Below, in pieces: positions 1 through 15,965 of a stretch of 64,000 nucleotides of DNA (the first letter of the stretch is position 1; each line of letters opens with the position of its first letter). This stretch comes from Wuchereria bancrofti (Eukaryota; Nematoda; Chromadorea; Rhabditida; Onchocercidae). The position numbers were made by a program, and so were the translations under genes. Under the pieces are notes generated by a model that was given only the letters and a program-made list of their open reading frames with translations, ran no database searches and was not told where the DNA came from. The stretch is taken from the NCBI GenBank assembly GCA_005281725.1, contig SSBO01000012.1, positions 9,771,099-9,835,098 of the forward strand, in the 5' to 3' direction.

Positions 1-781
1 TGGGAATCAAGTAAATTAATTGATTTGTGGACAGTGATTGAAAATTTTTTTGTTTTATTTGAAGAATATGGAAAATTGTCGTGTGTATAATATATATATT
101 GATGGGAGATGAAGTAAAATTTATTGGACTACTTTTTGAATGATTTCAATTTTAGTATTTTGTATTAAATGTTTGTTATTAAGATTCATTGTAGTAAATT
201 TGCTTAATGAGTATTTTAGAATATTTGAAATGATATCTTATCTTGGATATAACAACAAATAACTGAAAATTATATATGAATACTATTGATGAGAGATAAT
301 TAGAATAGAATTACAATTAGGATTGGATACTTTGATTGCTCTTATTATTGCATACTTTCATGTATGTTTTAGTCATTTCTTCCATTTTATTATCACAATA
401 GATTTTCTGGGAATTTTGATTGTATTATTTCGATTTGTCTAAAACTAATTTAATTTTTGATTCAATTTTATGTAAGGGTTTTGGTTATATTATTTCAATT
501 TCTAACCAATCAATTTTACACGATGCCGCTACTATTACTAGTAGCTTTTATCATTTGATCATTTATAATATAGGATTAGATCAATGTTATTTTGATAATA
601 AACAAGCATAAAAGAGATAATTAGACATTAAATGGAATTGTTAATACTTAATGTACCTACATTTAGTCTATTTGTCTGGTATATTCCTTTTTTTTTTTCG
701 AGTCAAAATTTTTCTTCCTTAATACTTTCATAAAAACCACTTGTATATGTAACTCACTTCCATTTTTGTCTCTTATGATAG

Positions 782-856
782 ATTGAAAATTTCCATGAAA
801 CACTTCAAAAGGAAATGATAAAAGAAAAAGATAAAGTAACCGATTATGAAAAGTAA
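782..856 (+). CDS. Possible terminal exon of a gene extending left of the window
   Basis: An acceptor-like TATGATAG ends at 781. It is followed by 24 sense codons of normal, charged, helix-like composition (IENFHETLQKEM at the start, VTDYEK at the end) and a TAA at 854-856. The stretch has no simple-repeat character, unlike its surroundings. If real it would be the C-terminus of a + strand gene whose other exons lie off the left end. No family is recognisable from so short a piece and a chance open frame cannot be excluded. Confidence 0.25.
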   Translation: MENFHETLQKEMIKEKDKVTDYEK

Positions 857-1556
857 TGAAATCATTTCGTTCAGGCGTTTCTCTTTTTTTTTTCTTTCTT
901 CTTCATTCTCGCTGAATGCATATAATTTTTAAGATTTTTGCGAAAAAAAGCAAGCATTTTTTTTTCTTTTGATGGATAGTCATTAATCTTAAATTTAAAA
1001 TGTGAAATGATGTCATCGCATTCTTTTTTCTTCTTGTTGGTCGTTTCAGTATTTCAATGACAGTAATATATATATGTATTCCATATGTTTTTTATAAGGT
1101 CAGTGGATGAATTAATTTTACAAAGTTTTTGCAAAATAATTTTTTCCTGAGTTTTTTTTTAAATTACATTTATGCAAGAGATATCACACATGTTAAAACG
1201 GATAGCATAATATCTCAAATTCAAATAATTATATTTCAAATAACTGTTCGTTTTTCTTCTCCTCTCCTCTTTTCCTCTTCCAGCTTAACCAGTTAGTTAA
1301 CTATATTTGTAAATAAACAAAATAAATATATATGAATGTATTGTTTGATAGTATACTGAAAAGTTAGCATAAGTTCATGATATGTATCCTAAAATTAAAC
1401 AAAAATAAGGAAAGAAATATATATAAATGTATTTAAATTTTGGAATTCCGATGATAATATTTTATAGTTTACAGGACAAAAAAAAGAAATGAAACGTAGT
1501 TTACGAAAGAAGATAATTTTTCTGGTTTACTTACTGAACAGTATTATTTCTCATCT

Positions 1557-1775
1557 ATTCATTCATTCATTCATTCATTCATTCATTCATTCATTCATTC
1601 ATTCATTCATTCATTCATTCCATTTCATTCATTCCATTTCATTCATTCCATTTCATTCATTCCATTTCATTCATTCCATTTCATTCATTCCATTTCATTC
1701 ATTCCATTTCATTCATTCCATTTCATTCATTCCATTTCATTCATTCCATTTCATTCATTCCATTCCATTCATCCA
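1557..1775. repeat. (ATTC)n tetranucleotide passing into a 14-bp minisatellite
   Basis: A run of ATTC repeats (about 1557-1620) grades into about ten copies of the 14-mer ATTCATTCCATTTC. The 14-mer looks like several ATTC units with an extra CATTT step, so it may have arisen within the tetranucleotide array. The His/Ser/Phe-rich open frame across it is only a translation of the repeat. Confidence 0.93.
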
Positions 1776-2649
1776 TTTTTCTGATGTGATCAAAAATCAT
1801 CCATTTACTTTAAAGTGAACAAATTTTTCTCCTCACTTTTTTTGTTGCACCAGTTAGTTAAAAAAAAGAAAGAAGAAATTAAAATCTTACTCTTATCCAT
1901 ATCATTTTTTTAAACATTTAAGCAAATAGCAGGCGTCATTACATCACTTTCCCTTTCTCTCTCTCTTTATTAGCTCTCTGAATTTAAATTGATAACGTGT
2001 TATTTCGATGTTTTATTGTTGATTATCGTATTAGCATTTAAAATTTATAGAAATTTCCACGATATCTTTTTATTATTTGGGATAATTTTATCATTTGTCA
2101 TGTGATTATTGTTACTACTATATATGATAATGATGGTAATAGAAAAAAAGAAATGAATATATTGTAACATATTCGATTTAAAAAAAGAAAGGGAATCCCT
2201 ATCTTTAAAATGAAAATTGTGTTACATTTGATAAATTTAATTTACAAAAAAAGAAAAAAAAGATAATAATGTAAAATAAGAAAAAAATTTTTTTTGAGCG
2301 ATCTAATGCGAATGAAAGAGAAGAAATAGAAGGCAAGAAATATATTGATTGTGTTGTATATTGATTGTTAATTTTTTAAAGCTTCGAACAATGCTGACTT
2401 AATCACATTAATATATTTCTTGAAAAAAAAAATTTTTTTTAATAGGATTTTGCGCTCAATTCTGTTTGAAAATAAATCTGACAATTTAAAAAAAAAATGA
2501 AATTTCAGTTTCATACGGATTGCATGCTTAGTAATATCATAAATTTTGTTAAAATTATATATAAAAATATGAATGAAATAGAATAGAATAAAATGATAGA
2601 GTGTTACATGGAAAAAGTTATGACGAAATAAAAGAATTAGTTAAAGGAA

Positions 2650-2935
2650 TAAAATAATAATAACGAATTAGTTATATAATAATAATGATAATGATTGAAA
2701 ACTGATACAAGGAAGATTGAAGTATATGATAATGATAATGTTAATGATAGTGATATAATTAATAATAATAATAGTAATAATAATAACAATAATAATAATA
2801 GTGACAATAATAATAACAATGATGATAATCATAATAATGATAATAATAATAAATAATAATAATGATAGCAATGATAATAATAATAATAATAATAATAAAT
2901 AATAATAATAAATAATAATAATAATAGAATATTCA
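2650..2935. repeat. Degenerate (AAT)n tract
   Basis: About 280 bp built from AAT/ATA trinucleotides with interspersed GAT and CAT variants. It gives spurious poly-Ile and poly-Leu frames on the - strand. Confidence 0.85.
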
Positions 2936-3057
2936 AAAATATTAACCGAATAAGAGATGATAATAATATTTTAAACTTCACTGTCATTTTCATCCCGGTT
3001 ATAAAGAGAGGGGAAGGAAGTTAGAATGAAGCGATTTTTCAGGGAATAAAACAACGT

Positions 3058-3178
3058 ATCTACGTACCTACCTACATACTACATACCATACATGCATACA
3101 TACATACGTACGTACATATCCTGCATGTATTATAAATACACATACACATATATTACATACATACATACATACATATGC
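3058..3178. repeat. Degenerate TACA/CATA/TACG tetranucleotide tract
   Basis: Imperfect TAC, TACA and TACG repeats with runs of CATACATA and ACGTACGT, without coding character. Confidence 0.8.
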
Positions 3179-3255
3179 AGAGGTGCAGTAGCATTCAGTT
3201 TCCTTTCATATGCTCTTCAATATTTTTCTTTCTGTCATTCCCTTTAAACCAGTTT

Positions 3256-3531
3256 TCTCTTCTTTTCTTTTCTTTTCGTTTCGTTTCGTTTCGTTTCGTT
3301 TCGTTTCGTTTCGTTTCGTTTCTTTTCTTTTCTTTTCTTTTCTTTTCTTTTCTTTTCTTTTCTTTTCTTTTCTTTTCTTTTCTTTTCTTTTCTTTTCTTT
3401 TCTTTTCTTTTCTTTCATTTCATTCATTTCATTTCATTTCATTTCATTTCATTTCATTTCATTTCATTTCATTTCATTTCATTTCATTTCATTTCATTTC
3501 ATTCATTTCATTTCATTTCATTTCATTTCAT
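3256..3531. repeat. Three-part pentanucleotide array: TTTCG, then TTTTC, then ATTTC
   Basis: A pyrimidine-rich array made of three consecutive blocks of related 5-mers: TTTCG at about 3274-3320, TTTTC at about 3320-3414 and ATTTC at about 3416-3530. The last block has two 4-bp slips (ATTC). Strand asymmetry is nearly complete, with no purine except the single G or A of each unit. The Phe/Ser open frames on + and the Lys/Arg/Glu frame on - are translations of the repeat. Confidence 0.95.
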
Positions 3532-4350
3532 CGTTGTTTGTTTACATTATTTGAAAAATGTTATCGATTTTGTCGATTTCTTTATGAAATTAGTTTGTAA
3601 GAGGTGAATGAATAGCTTATCGTTTATTTTATTCAAATATGTTTTAATACATTTGAAATATTATTATTGTTACTCACTTATGGTTACACTAATTGATCGG
3701 TTGTTTATGTTATTTGAATGCATAATAGAAATTAGTAATTTGTATGTCTGCATGTATGTATGCATGTGTATGTATGTGTTTGTGTGTATGTATATATTCT
3801 GATATATATCATTGAAATGTTTTAAGTTTACTTTTTATTGTGTGTTATATGATTTTTTGGCATTGCTATAATAATTTAAAATGTTAAAAATTATAATTTT
3901 AGATTAGTTTTTTATTTTTAAAAAATTTTTCTAATTCTATCGATGAAATTTTGTGGTGAAATTGCTTGCCAGTACAATGTGAATATGGAATGATGAATAA
4001 TACAGATCGTTTTGAGTTTTTTTCTTTTTTTTGTGTTAGGAACTGAAAAATGTATGTATATATGTGTGTGTTGTGTATGTGGAATTATTTCAACCAACGT
4101 GATGTATTTAGAAATCCTATATTTCACGAAAAGGAAGAATTTATACGTGAAATTAACGATTGTTATTTTGAACATCACGTGAAGCAGTGTTTGATAACTA
4201 CTATAGAATTGGGTCAGTTAGATAATAATGGTTATTAATAATTTATTAATCAGCATTGTATTTATATATGTTTGTTTATGCGATGACAACATGTCCCTCG
4301 TTGTCATATTTTAAGAGCGTTTTTTATTTTTTGTTGAAATGGCAATATTG

Positions 4351-4363
4351 TTTTTTCTTGCAG
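4351..4363 (+). promoter_or_regulatory. 3' splice or SL trans-splice acceptor before the dehydrogenase start
   Basis: TTTTTTCTTGCAG is a textbook nematode acceptor ending 9 nt before the ATG at 4373. With no recognisable coding exon upstream, it is either an SL trans-splice site or the end of a 5'-UTR intron. It supports the start codon chosen. Confidence 0.6.
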
Positions 4364-4372
4364 CATTGAGCG

Positions 4373-7661
<3,289 letters not shown>

Positions 7662-9119
7662 AAATTGTTAAAATACATTTTTTGCTGGAATGCATCGGGT
7701 TTTGATCGTTCTATTCTTGATCGGTTTTGATCCTTTTCGATTCTTATTTTTCTCTTTGTTTGTCTCAAGATGAGCATATTACTATTAAAATTTTATTACT
7801 ACCATATATCTATCATCACATGCTGTTGTTACTCTGAATCAGAATTTAATTATTCGAACTTCAGAGAGTGCATTACAAAGCGATAAATAATGAATTACTT
7901 TCGACGAATTTTAGTTTAATTTGGCTCGGGTTAGCAATATTTTACCTTTCTTACCATTTTTTAGATAGTAGCTAAATGAATGATATTCCCCATTATGTTT
8001 TCCTTACCTCTTCTGTTTAATTTTTACGCTTTTGGCATGCGACACATGTTGTATTTTTTTTTTCTGTCTTCTACATTCTCAACTTCAATTTTAGAAGAGG
8101 TGAGACGATTTATTAAACGTTAAACTAGAATTTTATTTTCTCAAACAAGTGTTTGGTAATTTTTATATAAAATTTTCAAGTATTTTTTTTTGTGTCATAT
8201 GACATACAACCATAGTAGGATGTGTTTTTCTTTCATCTTTTAATTTAGTCTAATTTTAGTTTACTCATCCCTTATGATGTGCTTATTGTATTTTGTATTA
8301 TTTCGTCAAATGCTTCAACTTAGTTTCTTTTTTTTTCTTCTCTCTTTGTCTTTTTAATGCTTCGATATACCAGTTAATTATAGAATTGACATATTTGCAA
8401 TGGTTTATTTGTACGTGTGCACAATTGTATGCAGTGTATTGGGAATAGGAATTATTCATTCATTCGTTAAACTGTTATAAAAAATGTATTTTTTCAAAGA
8501 TCTGATCAGCAACATCTATGTCAAATGTATTTTTTTTCATTCATTTTCTGGATAAATATATATCTTCGTGTTAAAAAAAAAAAAGAATCATTGATTAGTT
8601 TTTTTTGCTCCCAAACCCAATGTTTACATTTCGTGGCGATCAATTTTTTTTTCTTTCTTTTTTTTTCCTCTGTTGGGTATCTAAAGATACTTTGCTATAT
8701 CATATGATTTAGAAAATTAGAATTAATTTTATCGTATTACTGGTGATTGTTATAGCATTTATCTTTCATATTTGACCGAATAAAGTTCAGTGATTCAATT
8801 TTTTCGTTTTTGGATTTACATGATAAAAATTAGAAATGAATTTTAGAATGAGGATGATGAATTTTGTTAAATCCTTTGTTGTGTATTGTTAATTTAAAAT
8901 ATAAATGGAAGGTGTAACATCAACGATATCGTATATCAAGTTAACGTGTCGAAAAGTTTTTACAAAACATTAATGAAAGTGTAATGTGACAATGAATTGT
9001 GCAAGGAGGATGTGATGTTTGATTCCTGATCGTCCCATAAAGTTCCTGTTTTTTTTTTACCAATTAATTTTTAGCTGATACGTTTGGGCCACATACTTTT
9101 TTGTGTATTGATGAGATAA
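7662..9119 (+). other. 3' UTR and intergenic region between the dehydrogenase and QTRT1
   Basis: About 1.46 kb of T-rich sequence with no coding signal. AATAAA at 8779-8784 is a candidate polyadenylation signal but lies 1.1 kb after the stop, so an earlier variant signal may be used. An acceptor-like AATTTTTAG ends at 9074, 46 nt before the QTRT1 start, and could be its trans-splice site. Confidence 0.5.
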
Positions 9120-11628
9120 ATGGCTTTGGACTTTAGGATATTGTCGAAGATGCGGTCAGCTCGTCATGGACGACTCAGGTAAATTTCCGGAAGGAATAGG
9201 ATGGAATTTTCAACGCTCAAATATTCCATATAGTAGCGATATATGTGGTAGTGAACAATGGGAGTTGTGACATGAAAGCTTGTCATAGTTAATCATTTAT
9301 TTGTTAGTCAGTATCAGTAGAATAAAAATTTATTGATGATATTGAATAGTTTAAGGTTATCACATGCTGATGTTGATACTCCGGTATTTATGCCAGTTGG
9401 AACACAAGGAACTATGAAAGGTTTATTGCCGGAACAACTATCAGGAATGGGTTTTCGTTTGATGTTGTGTAATACATATCATATGGGCCATAGGCCTGGT
9501 CACAAAATTGTTCGCAAAGCTGGTGGTCTTCATTCTTTTATTAATTGGCCATATTCTATTCTTACTGATTCTGGAGGCTTTCAGGTATAATTCTAAATTT
9601 GTCAAATTTCATAATGTACTATATCATGTGTAATCTCAACTGATTTAATTACTTTTTAGATGGTTTCATTGAATGATTTGATGAATGTGGAAGAGGAAGG
9701 GGTCAATTTCAAAAGTCCGCATACCGGTGAGAAGATGATTTTGAGTCCTGAAGCAAGCATACAGATACAGGTAAGAACTAGTTAAGGTGTTCAATTTTAT
9801 TTTCATTATCAATTTTAGTACATGTTTTAGAAATTCTGAAGTCTCGATAACTTTGAAAAATTTTGAAGTTCCGGTAATTCCGATGGTGACAAATAAATTG
9901 ATTTTCGAAATCAATTTATTTTGTATACCAACTACTTTGTATTATTTGTTTATTTATTTGATTGTTTTGTTCTTAATTATGCATTTGCTGAGCAATACTA
10001 GTTAAACAACCATTAGTAATCTTCAGTAAATGAATATTTGAATGATTTTTTTTTAAATCAGTTTAAATTTTTTAATTTGTATAAATCATTGCTCTCCGAA
10101 ACTTTATTTTCTTTTGATTTTGTTGTAGGAAGATTTGGGAGCTGATATTGTAATGCAATTAGATCATGTAATACATGTACTTCATGAAGGACCTATCGTT
10201 GAGGAAGCAATGGAACGATCGATAAGGTTTATGCAACAAGTTGATTAAAATTCAAATAATTTTGATCTAAAACTGTTTTTAGTCCATTTATTTTCAGATG
10301 GTTGAAACGTTGTCGTAATGCGCATACGAGAAAAGATCAAGCTTTATTTCCTGTTATACAGGGTGGTTTAGATCTTGCTCTTCGTAAAAAATGCACTGCA
10401 GCTATGGTTCAACAGGCGGAAACAGGTATTGCAATTGGTGGCTTAAGCGGTGGTAAGTTACTACTTTTTTTTTTCTTCTCATAAAATTATATTTCATCTT
10501 TCTGTGTTTTTAACACTGTCATTTGATAAAGAATGATATAATGTAAACATATGTCAAATTATCATGAAAATAGTGGAAAATTTTTTGTTACTCCATTAGT
10601 GATGACGAATTGGTTGTCCAATGAAACTTTTTTAAAAATTTTAAGTATATGTCAAGATATCCAATACACTTACACAAATAATTCCGCTTGAGTAAGTCCT
10701 GTAATAATTGCACGAAAGAAATTTATGATGTCAATCATCAAACTATTCTTTTTAAACTGTATAGCAATTAGGCTTTCGATAGTGTTTGCCTGTTTTTTCT
10801 TTTCCCAGTTCATTTTACATATATCACTTCACAAAATTTTATTTTAAATTTATAAGATATTAGGACGGAATAATTTTATCATAATGTACAGGAGAAGATA
10901 AAAATTCATTTTGGAGAATTGTTGCATGCTGTTGTGAAAATTTACCGGAACATCTGCCACGATATGTGATGGGTATTGGATGGCCAATTGATTTAGTGAT
11001 TTGTTCATTACTGGGTGCTGATATGTTTGATTGTGTTTATCCAACGCGTACTGCAAGGTTTTCAACTCATTATGCTTATTGTAAAATATTTAAGAACCAT
11101 TTAATGATAAATTTTCAAAAAATTAATCTCAAATTTGGCAATTTACAAAGCAATGAATTAATTTTGAAGATTTGGTACAGCAATTGTACGACGTGGTGGT
11201 ATGCTGCATCTTACTCGAAATGAATTTGAAAATGATTTTCGACCAATTGATGACAGTTGTCCATGTCATTCTTGTCAGTGTTATACACGAGCCTATATTC
11301 ATTCCATATTGAGTCAGGTATACTTTATTCCATTTATCTTGAACAGAGTAAGAAAAGAGAGAAAGAGAGAGGAAGAAAGGAAGATTAACTTAACTTAGGT
11401 TTATTGATTTTTCAAAAATGGAAAAGTTTGCAGGAAACTGTTGCATGTCACATTATCTCAGTGCATAATCTGCAGCATCATGTCGATCTCATGAAACGAT
11501 TGCGTAGTGCAATTGACACAAGTACAGTGCAAAAATTTTTAAACGAATTTTTGTTGGAACAATTTCCCGATGGTAATATACCAGATTGGGTTCGTGATGC
11601 AGTTGCTCATATGCGTTATAAAATTTAA
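9120..11628 (+). CDS. QTRT1: Queuine tRNA-ribosyltransferase catalytic subunit, 388 aa
   Basis: Exchanges guanine-34 for queuine in GUN-anticodon tRNAs. In animals it works as a heterodimer with QTRT2, and queuine comes from diet or bacteria. Eight exons: 9120-9178, 9350-9584, 9660-9770, 10129-10226, 10298-10452, 10892-11057, 11170-11317, 11434-11628, in frame throughout. Visible residues: general-acid/base Asp93 in TDSGGFQ, nucleophile Asp266 in [15 protein letters not shown], and zinc ligands Cys305, Cys307, Cys310 and His335. Length is close to the human subunit. Exon 1 supplies [12 protein letters not shown], aligning with the N-terminal strand of the family, which fixes the ATG at 9120. 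Odd: the residue after substrate-binding Asp147 is His148 where the family has an acidic residue. Introns 3 and 5 (358 and 439 bp) hold nothing recognisable. Confidence 0.97.
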
Positions 11629-12266
11629 ATATATTTTTAATTGTTATTTGTTATCATTTTATTAAAATTTCTAAAATTAAATAAAACTTTTGTTAAATAA
11701 AAATTAAAACATGCTTAATTCTCTGGTTTACACTGAAAAGTCATGAATTATGCAATCAAAATTTAGAATTACAGTTGTATGGGAATATTGATTTCCATTG
11801 TATTTTCATAATTAAAAGCTAAGAATTATGAAATGTAACTTGATCAATTTGATATCTTCGATTAAAATCAAATTATTACTCAAACACTGTAAAAGAATGT
11901 AACGTTATGTGTATTTTGAATGGATGATGATAAACTGATTAATTCAAAAGGTGCGAAATCATCATTCAAAATATTGCTCTTTATTTACCAAATTTATTGG
12001 AACAAATATATTGCCGCCTACATGTGAGAAAAGAAGGTAAGAGATAAGACAAGTAAACTATCATATTCCAAACTTTTCTTCAGTCTTCAGTATAACTCTA
12101 ATTTTAATCTTTCAATTTACATTATCAGTTAGAGTTTCCTAGCGAAATCTTAACAATTTTAGTTTTAACATGAAGGCGACAGATAGCGCAATTGTCCATG
12201 ACTTTTTTTTTTTTTTGGATATTTAACTTTTTTCTTTGATATATCTGACCTCATTCGTTTGTGTTA
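11629..12266. other. Convergent intergenic region
   Basis: 638 bp between the stops of the convergent QTRT1 (+) and carboxypeptidase (-) genes. It contains the QTRT1 AATAAA at 11680-11685. On the - strand AATAAA at 11980-11985 could end the carboxypeptidase transcript. No other feature is seen. Confidence 0.6.
11680..11685 (+). terminator. QTRT1: Polyadenylation signal AATAAA of QTRT1
   Basis: Canonical AATAAA about 50 nt after the QTRT1 stop codon, in an A/T-rich 3' UTR. Confidence 0.7.
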
Positions 12267-15200
12267 TTACTCTTCCACCTTGTTTAAAATTTCATCCTCT
12301 GGTACATCATATTCCTGAAATATCAACTTTTTTTTAACCTAATCATCACAGATATACTTTCGTATCCTTAATTTTGTCATATTTTTATATTTTTGCCTGA
12401 AACTTGGGACTACCAACCACATCGGATGAATTTCAACAAAATATTGTATTCAATTAGTGGAGATTTTGGAAAAAGCTTGAGTTATTGTTTTAGCTTATTG
12501 CGTGCCTTAATTATTAGTGATAGTCTCATCAAATATTTAACAAAAATTATGTGAATATATCAGGAAAAGTTTGTATCTTGTATTGCTTATAGTATAGGGA
12601 TTAATGTCATAACTTCATTATATTGCTTATTTATCTCATTTGAAGCTATCTCTAGTAAAATCCAAAGTTGATTAAAAATTTGTTTAATTTAAATTTTAAT
12701 TTTTCTACCTTTGGTTGTTCCGGCATTAAGGCAAAGTTTACAATCTTTGCTGATGTTTGACTATCATTTGTAACATTTACTTGTTTGAATGTTGATTGGT
12801 AACCATCCGCTGTTACGTAAATTTCGTAATATCCTGGTGTAAGTAAACGGAAATATTCACCAGTTTTCCCTACAAAATAAATAGCTGATTATTTGACTCA
12901 AATAGCGATACAAAATTTAGATTAATTAATTAAAATTTTGAATTTCAAATTTTTGATTATAAATTTTGAATTTAAAATTTATGAACGAATTTAGACAAAA
13001 TACTATTAATAATTATATACTATGCAAATTAGTCCAAAATTCATTATTTTTATATTTAAAATTTACAGGATGTAACAGGATGTTTGATTGGGGTAATTTC
13101 CGTGCTATTTTTTACCCATATAACAGCTTCTGGTATTGGCTGTCCGGTAATTTTATCTGTTACGATACCTTTGATTCCAATATGAGCCTGTAATAATATT
13201 TGTCAAAAATTCTATTTCACAACAAAATTTTTTTTTATATTTTTAAGATTGAATATATATGAAGTATATGCATATATATCATGTTAAAGTTGTCAAACAT
13301 AAGCTTGAATTATTCAGTTTGTTAAAGATAAAGTTAAATTATTCAATAACAATTGATAAAGAAGTAAACTAAAATTGTTATAATATATTAAAAGATATTG
13401 TTTAACATTTGATTTAGCTCAAAATATTACATCTAGCTTAATTTCCATTTAAAAAAGGTAAAGGACAAGCAAACAGTTTACACAAGTAATAAATATAATT
13501 ACAACAAATTTGCATAAAATTTTAGCTTTCTAAAAAAAAGATTTCCTTAAAATTTCATTTCAATTCGACAAAATATATAATAATTTGAAGACAAACTTTT
13601 CGAATAAAATCAATCAATGCTTCCTTATTATCTTCCCAAAATTTCGGCAACAATGTGCCATCCGGAAATTTTTCACACGATAATTCCAATGTTATTTCAA
13701 ATGCATTTGTTGCCAAATAATTGAAATCTTGCATACCACCCGAAACAGAATACCATTTTGCACCATTTGTTATTCCACCTAAAATGTACATATATTATTG
13801 ATTTACACAGTTTTATGAATTTGATTAATTTGTTAGATTTATTTTCGAATTTCCTTTTTTTTTGATTTTTGCAAACATATAAAAATTTAAAATATTATTT
13901 AACCTTGCCGTGCAAATGTATCGGTAACAGTTCCATCACAGGGTGGATGATCATTTTTTGCCATTTGAGCATGCTTGCTTGCATAACTCTCTGCTAGATA
14001 TCTGTAAATTAAAATTTCTCTTTTTTGCTAATTTCAAATAAACATAAAATTCTTCTATCAATTATTATTTTAGTAAGATAATAAGAGAGAATTGTATGAT
14101 ATTATCATGATAAATTTGCAATATTTCTTAATCTTGAAATTCCAAAAAAAATTCCAAATTTATGTAAGCCAAAATGTAATCAAATGATAGAGGTGATAAT
14201 TTCTTGATAACATTTGAAATATATTAACCGGAATGTTTGATCATCAGGACTTATAGAATATTCATTGCTGTTTGGAATTCGAGCAGAATCAAACGGATAA
14301 TTAGCCACTAAATCACCTTCATGCATATTGGCTGATAAAACAAATGGCAAAGAAAGAATCCATTTGCCAACAGCTCGTACTTCTGGTTGATACTTAAAAT
14401 TTTCAAAAATTTAAAATTAAAAATTTATAATTAAAATTACTCTCACAATTATTTGCCTAAATTATTCCAATAAAAATTAAATTTTAAGTAAAAATACATA
14501 CTTCTTTTCCGTCATCACCGAACAATTCCAGAAGGTGATCAAAACGTTGTATATTATGTCGTTCCAAATAGTAATAAAATCCATCAAGATCCGGAAAATC
14601 TCGATTCAAATCAACACCATTTGCATTAGATCTACCGGTAAACCAATCACGAGCATTACTTTCCTGAAATATATTTTAGCCGAGATTTATTCGCTAGTAT
14701 TTTTCATCATAACTGTATATTTTCTATTGAAACGTCAGCAATTTTTACTTTACAGTATCCCAAACACCGTAAGCTAAACAATGTTAAAATTTGAAAAGAA
14801 AAATGTTTCAACTGCTTCCAATCTCCTAATTTTTGCTTTTTTTTCTTAAAAGAAAAAGCAAAAAATTTAAAAAAGAAGTAAAAGAAAAAAAAGGAAGAAA
14901 CCTAACCTTTATAATTATATTAATATTTTTTATTAAATAATCAGTTAGAAATTTAAATTTTAGAATTTTTATTTTCCTATTCTATTCAAATTCCTATTTA
15001 TTGATGACATTCATTTGAAATGATGTATAAATCCAGAGAGAGAGAAAAAAAAGAATAGAGATATTCTGAAATATTTATTACGGTGGAAAGAGCACGTTCA
15101 AAACCATCCGGATTCATTGATGGCAATAAATGAATTGATGTGGAATTGATAAGTGCCATAATTTCCAAATTTTTTGCCAAAAGTTGATCACAAAAATATG

Positions 15201-15965
15201 ATGCAAGACGTAATAGTAATTCTCTTCCAATAGGTTCATTACCATGCATATTTCCAATATATTTCATTTCCGGTTTTACTAAAAACAAATTTGTTTTTGA
15301 CTAATTCAATAGATTTTCACTTTCGTTTTTTTTTCCCACAAATATAAATCCAAAAATTTGAAAATGTTTGTTTGTAAAAAGAAAAAAAACAAAAAAAATT
15401 TTATATGACAAAAATTATTGAATGAATTTTTGTAAAAAATGTAAAATTAACTTATATGGTAGATGGAAATTGAATAAAAGAAAAAAGAGCAACGAAAGAT
15501 AAGAGAATAATTTTGAATCGAAAAAAGAAATCGTTTTTTTCAATAAAAAATTTTTTTTTTGTAAATATAATAATTATTTTTAATTTACAAAAAAAATTTT
15601 TTTACACCAATTATTTAAATTTTGTAGAAGAAAAAAAATTTATTTAAATTTTACATCAATCATTTAAATTAATAGCATTGGTAATAATTAGGATTTTAAA
15701 GAAAATATAATGAAAATAACATACACATTTCATGTTGTCCAGGTGTTGTTGAAAAATGAACCACAAGTAAATCATTACCATTAACACTTTTACCAATGGA
15801 ATAAATGGTGGTAAAGTTTGAACAATGCTTATTAATATTAATTAGAATTGTTTCTAATTCATCTTGGTTATGATAATTATACCATTTTTCATTAATGGTA
15901 CAATTAATTTTTTGCATATTTGAAATGAATATGAGAAATAAAATGAGAAGCAAATATTTATCCAT
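12267..15965 (-). CDS. Secreted M14B metallocarboxypeptidase (CPE/CPD-like), 457 aa
   Basis: Zinc carboxypeptidase expected to trim C-terminal Lys/Arg from peptides in the secretory pathway (egl-21/cpd type). Exons in transcript order: 15725-15965, 15082-15278, 14502-14663, 14229-14392, 13904-14001, 13597-13778, 13067-13187, 12709-12869, 12267-12314; the frame is intact to TAA. It begins with a hydrophobic signal peptide (about residues 4-22). Catalytic set: zinc ligands His92 and Glu95 in GNMHGNE and His224 in SANMHEGD; Arg167 in VDLNRDFPD; the [13 protein letters not shown] loop; and general base Glu319 in [14 protein letters not shown] transthyretin-like domain follows ([12 protein letters not shown] to FALMP) and then an acidic tail. 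All catalytic residues are kept, so activity is likely. Choice between CPE and CPD orthology is open; only one catalytic domain is present. Confidence 0.95.

Larger units (their letters stand above)
1..4372. other. Left intergenic or 5' region, mostly non-coding
   Basis: About 4.4 kb with no confidently supported gene. It holds four microsatellite blocks, listed separately, and two weak coding candidates: a possible terminal exon at 782-856 and an open frame at about 4050-4238 on the + strand. A good donor context (AA then GTAAAT) sits at 10-16 and could close an exon entering from the left, but frame cannot be tested. The rest is A/T-rich sequence with poly-T tracts. The other long open frames here are translations of simple repeats. 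Confidence 0.6.

Noticed and set aside
1489..1818. 109-residue His/Ser/Phe/Ile open frame
   Set aside because: Made of ATTC and 14-mer repeats; no splice or family support.
3175..3600. Overlapping long open frames rich in Phe/Ser (+) and Lys/Arg/Glu (-)
   Set aside because: Direct translations of the pentanucleotide array in different frames; no non-repeat coding sequence.
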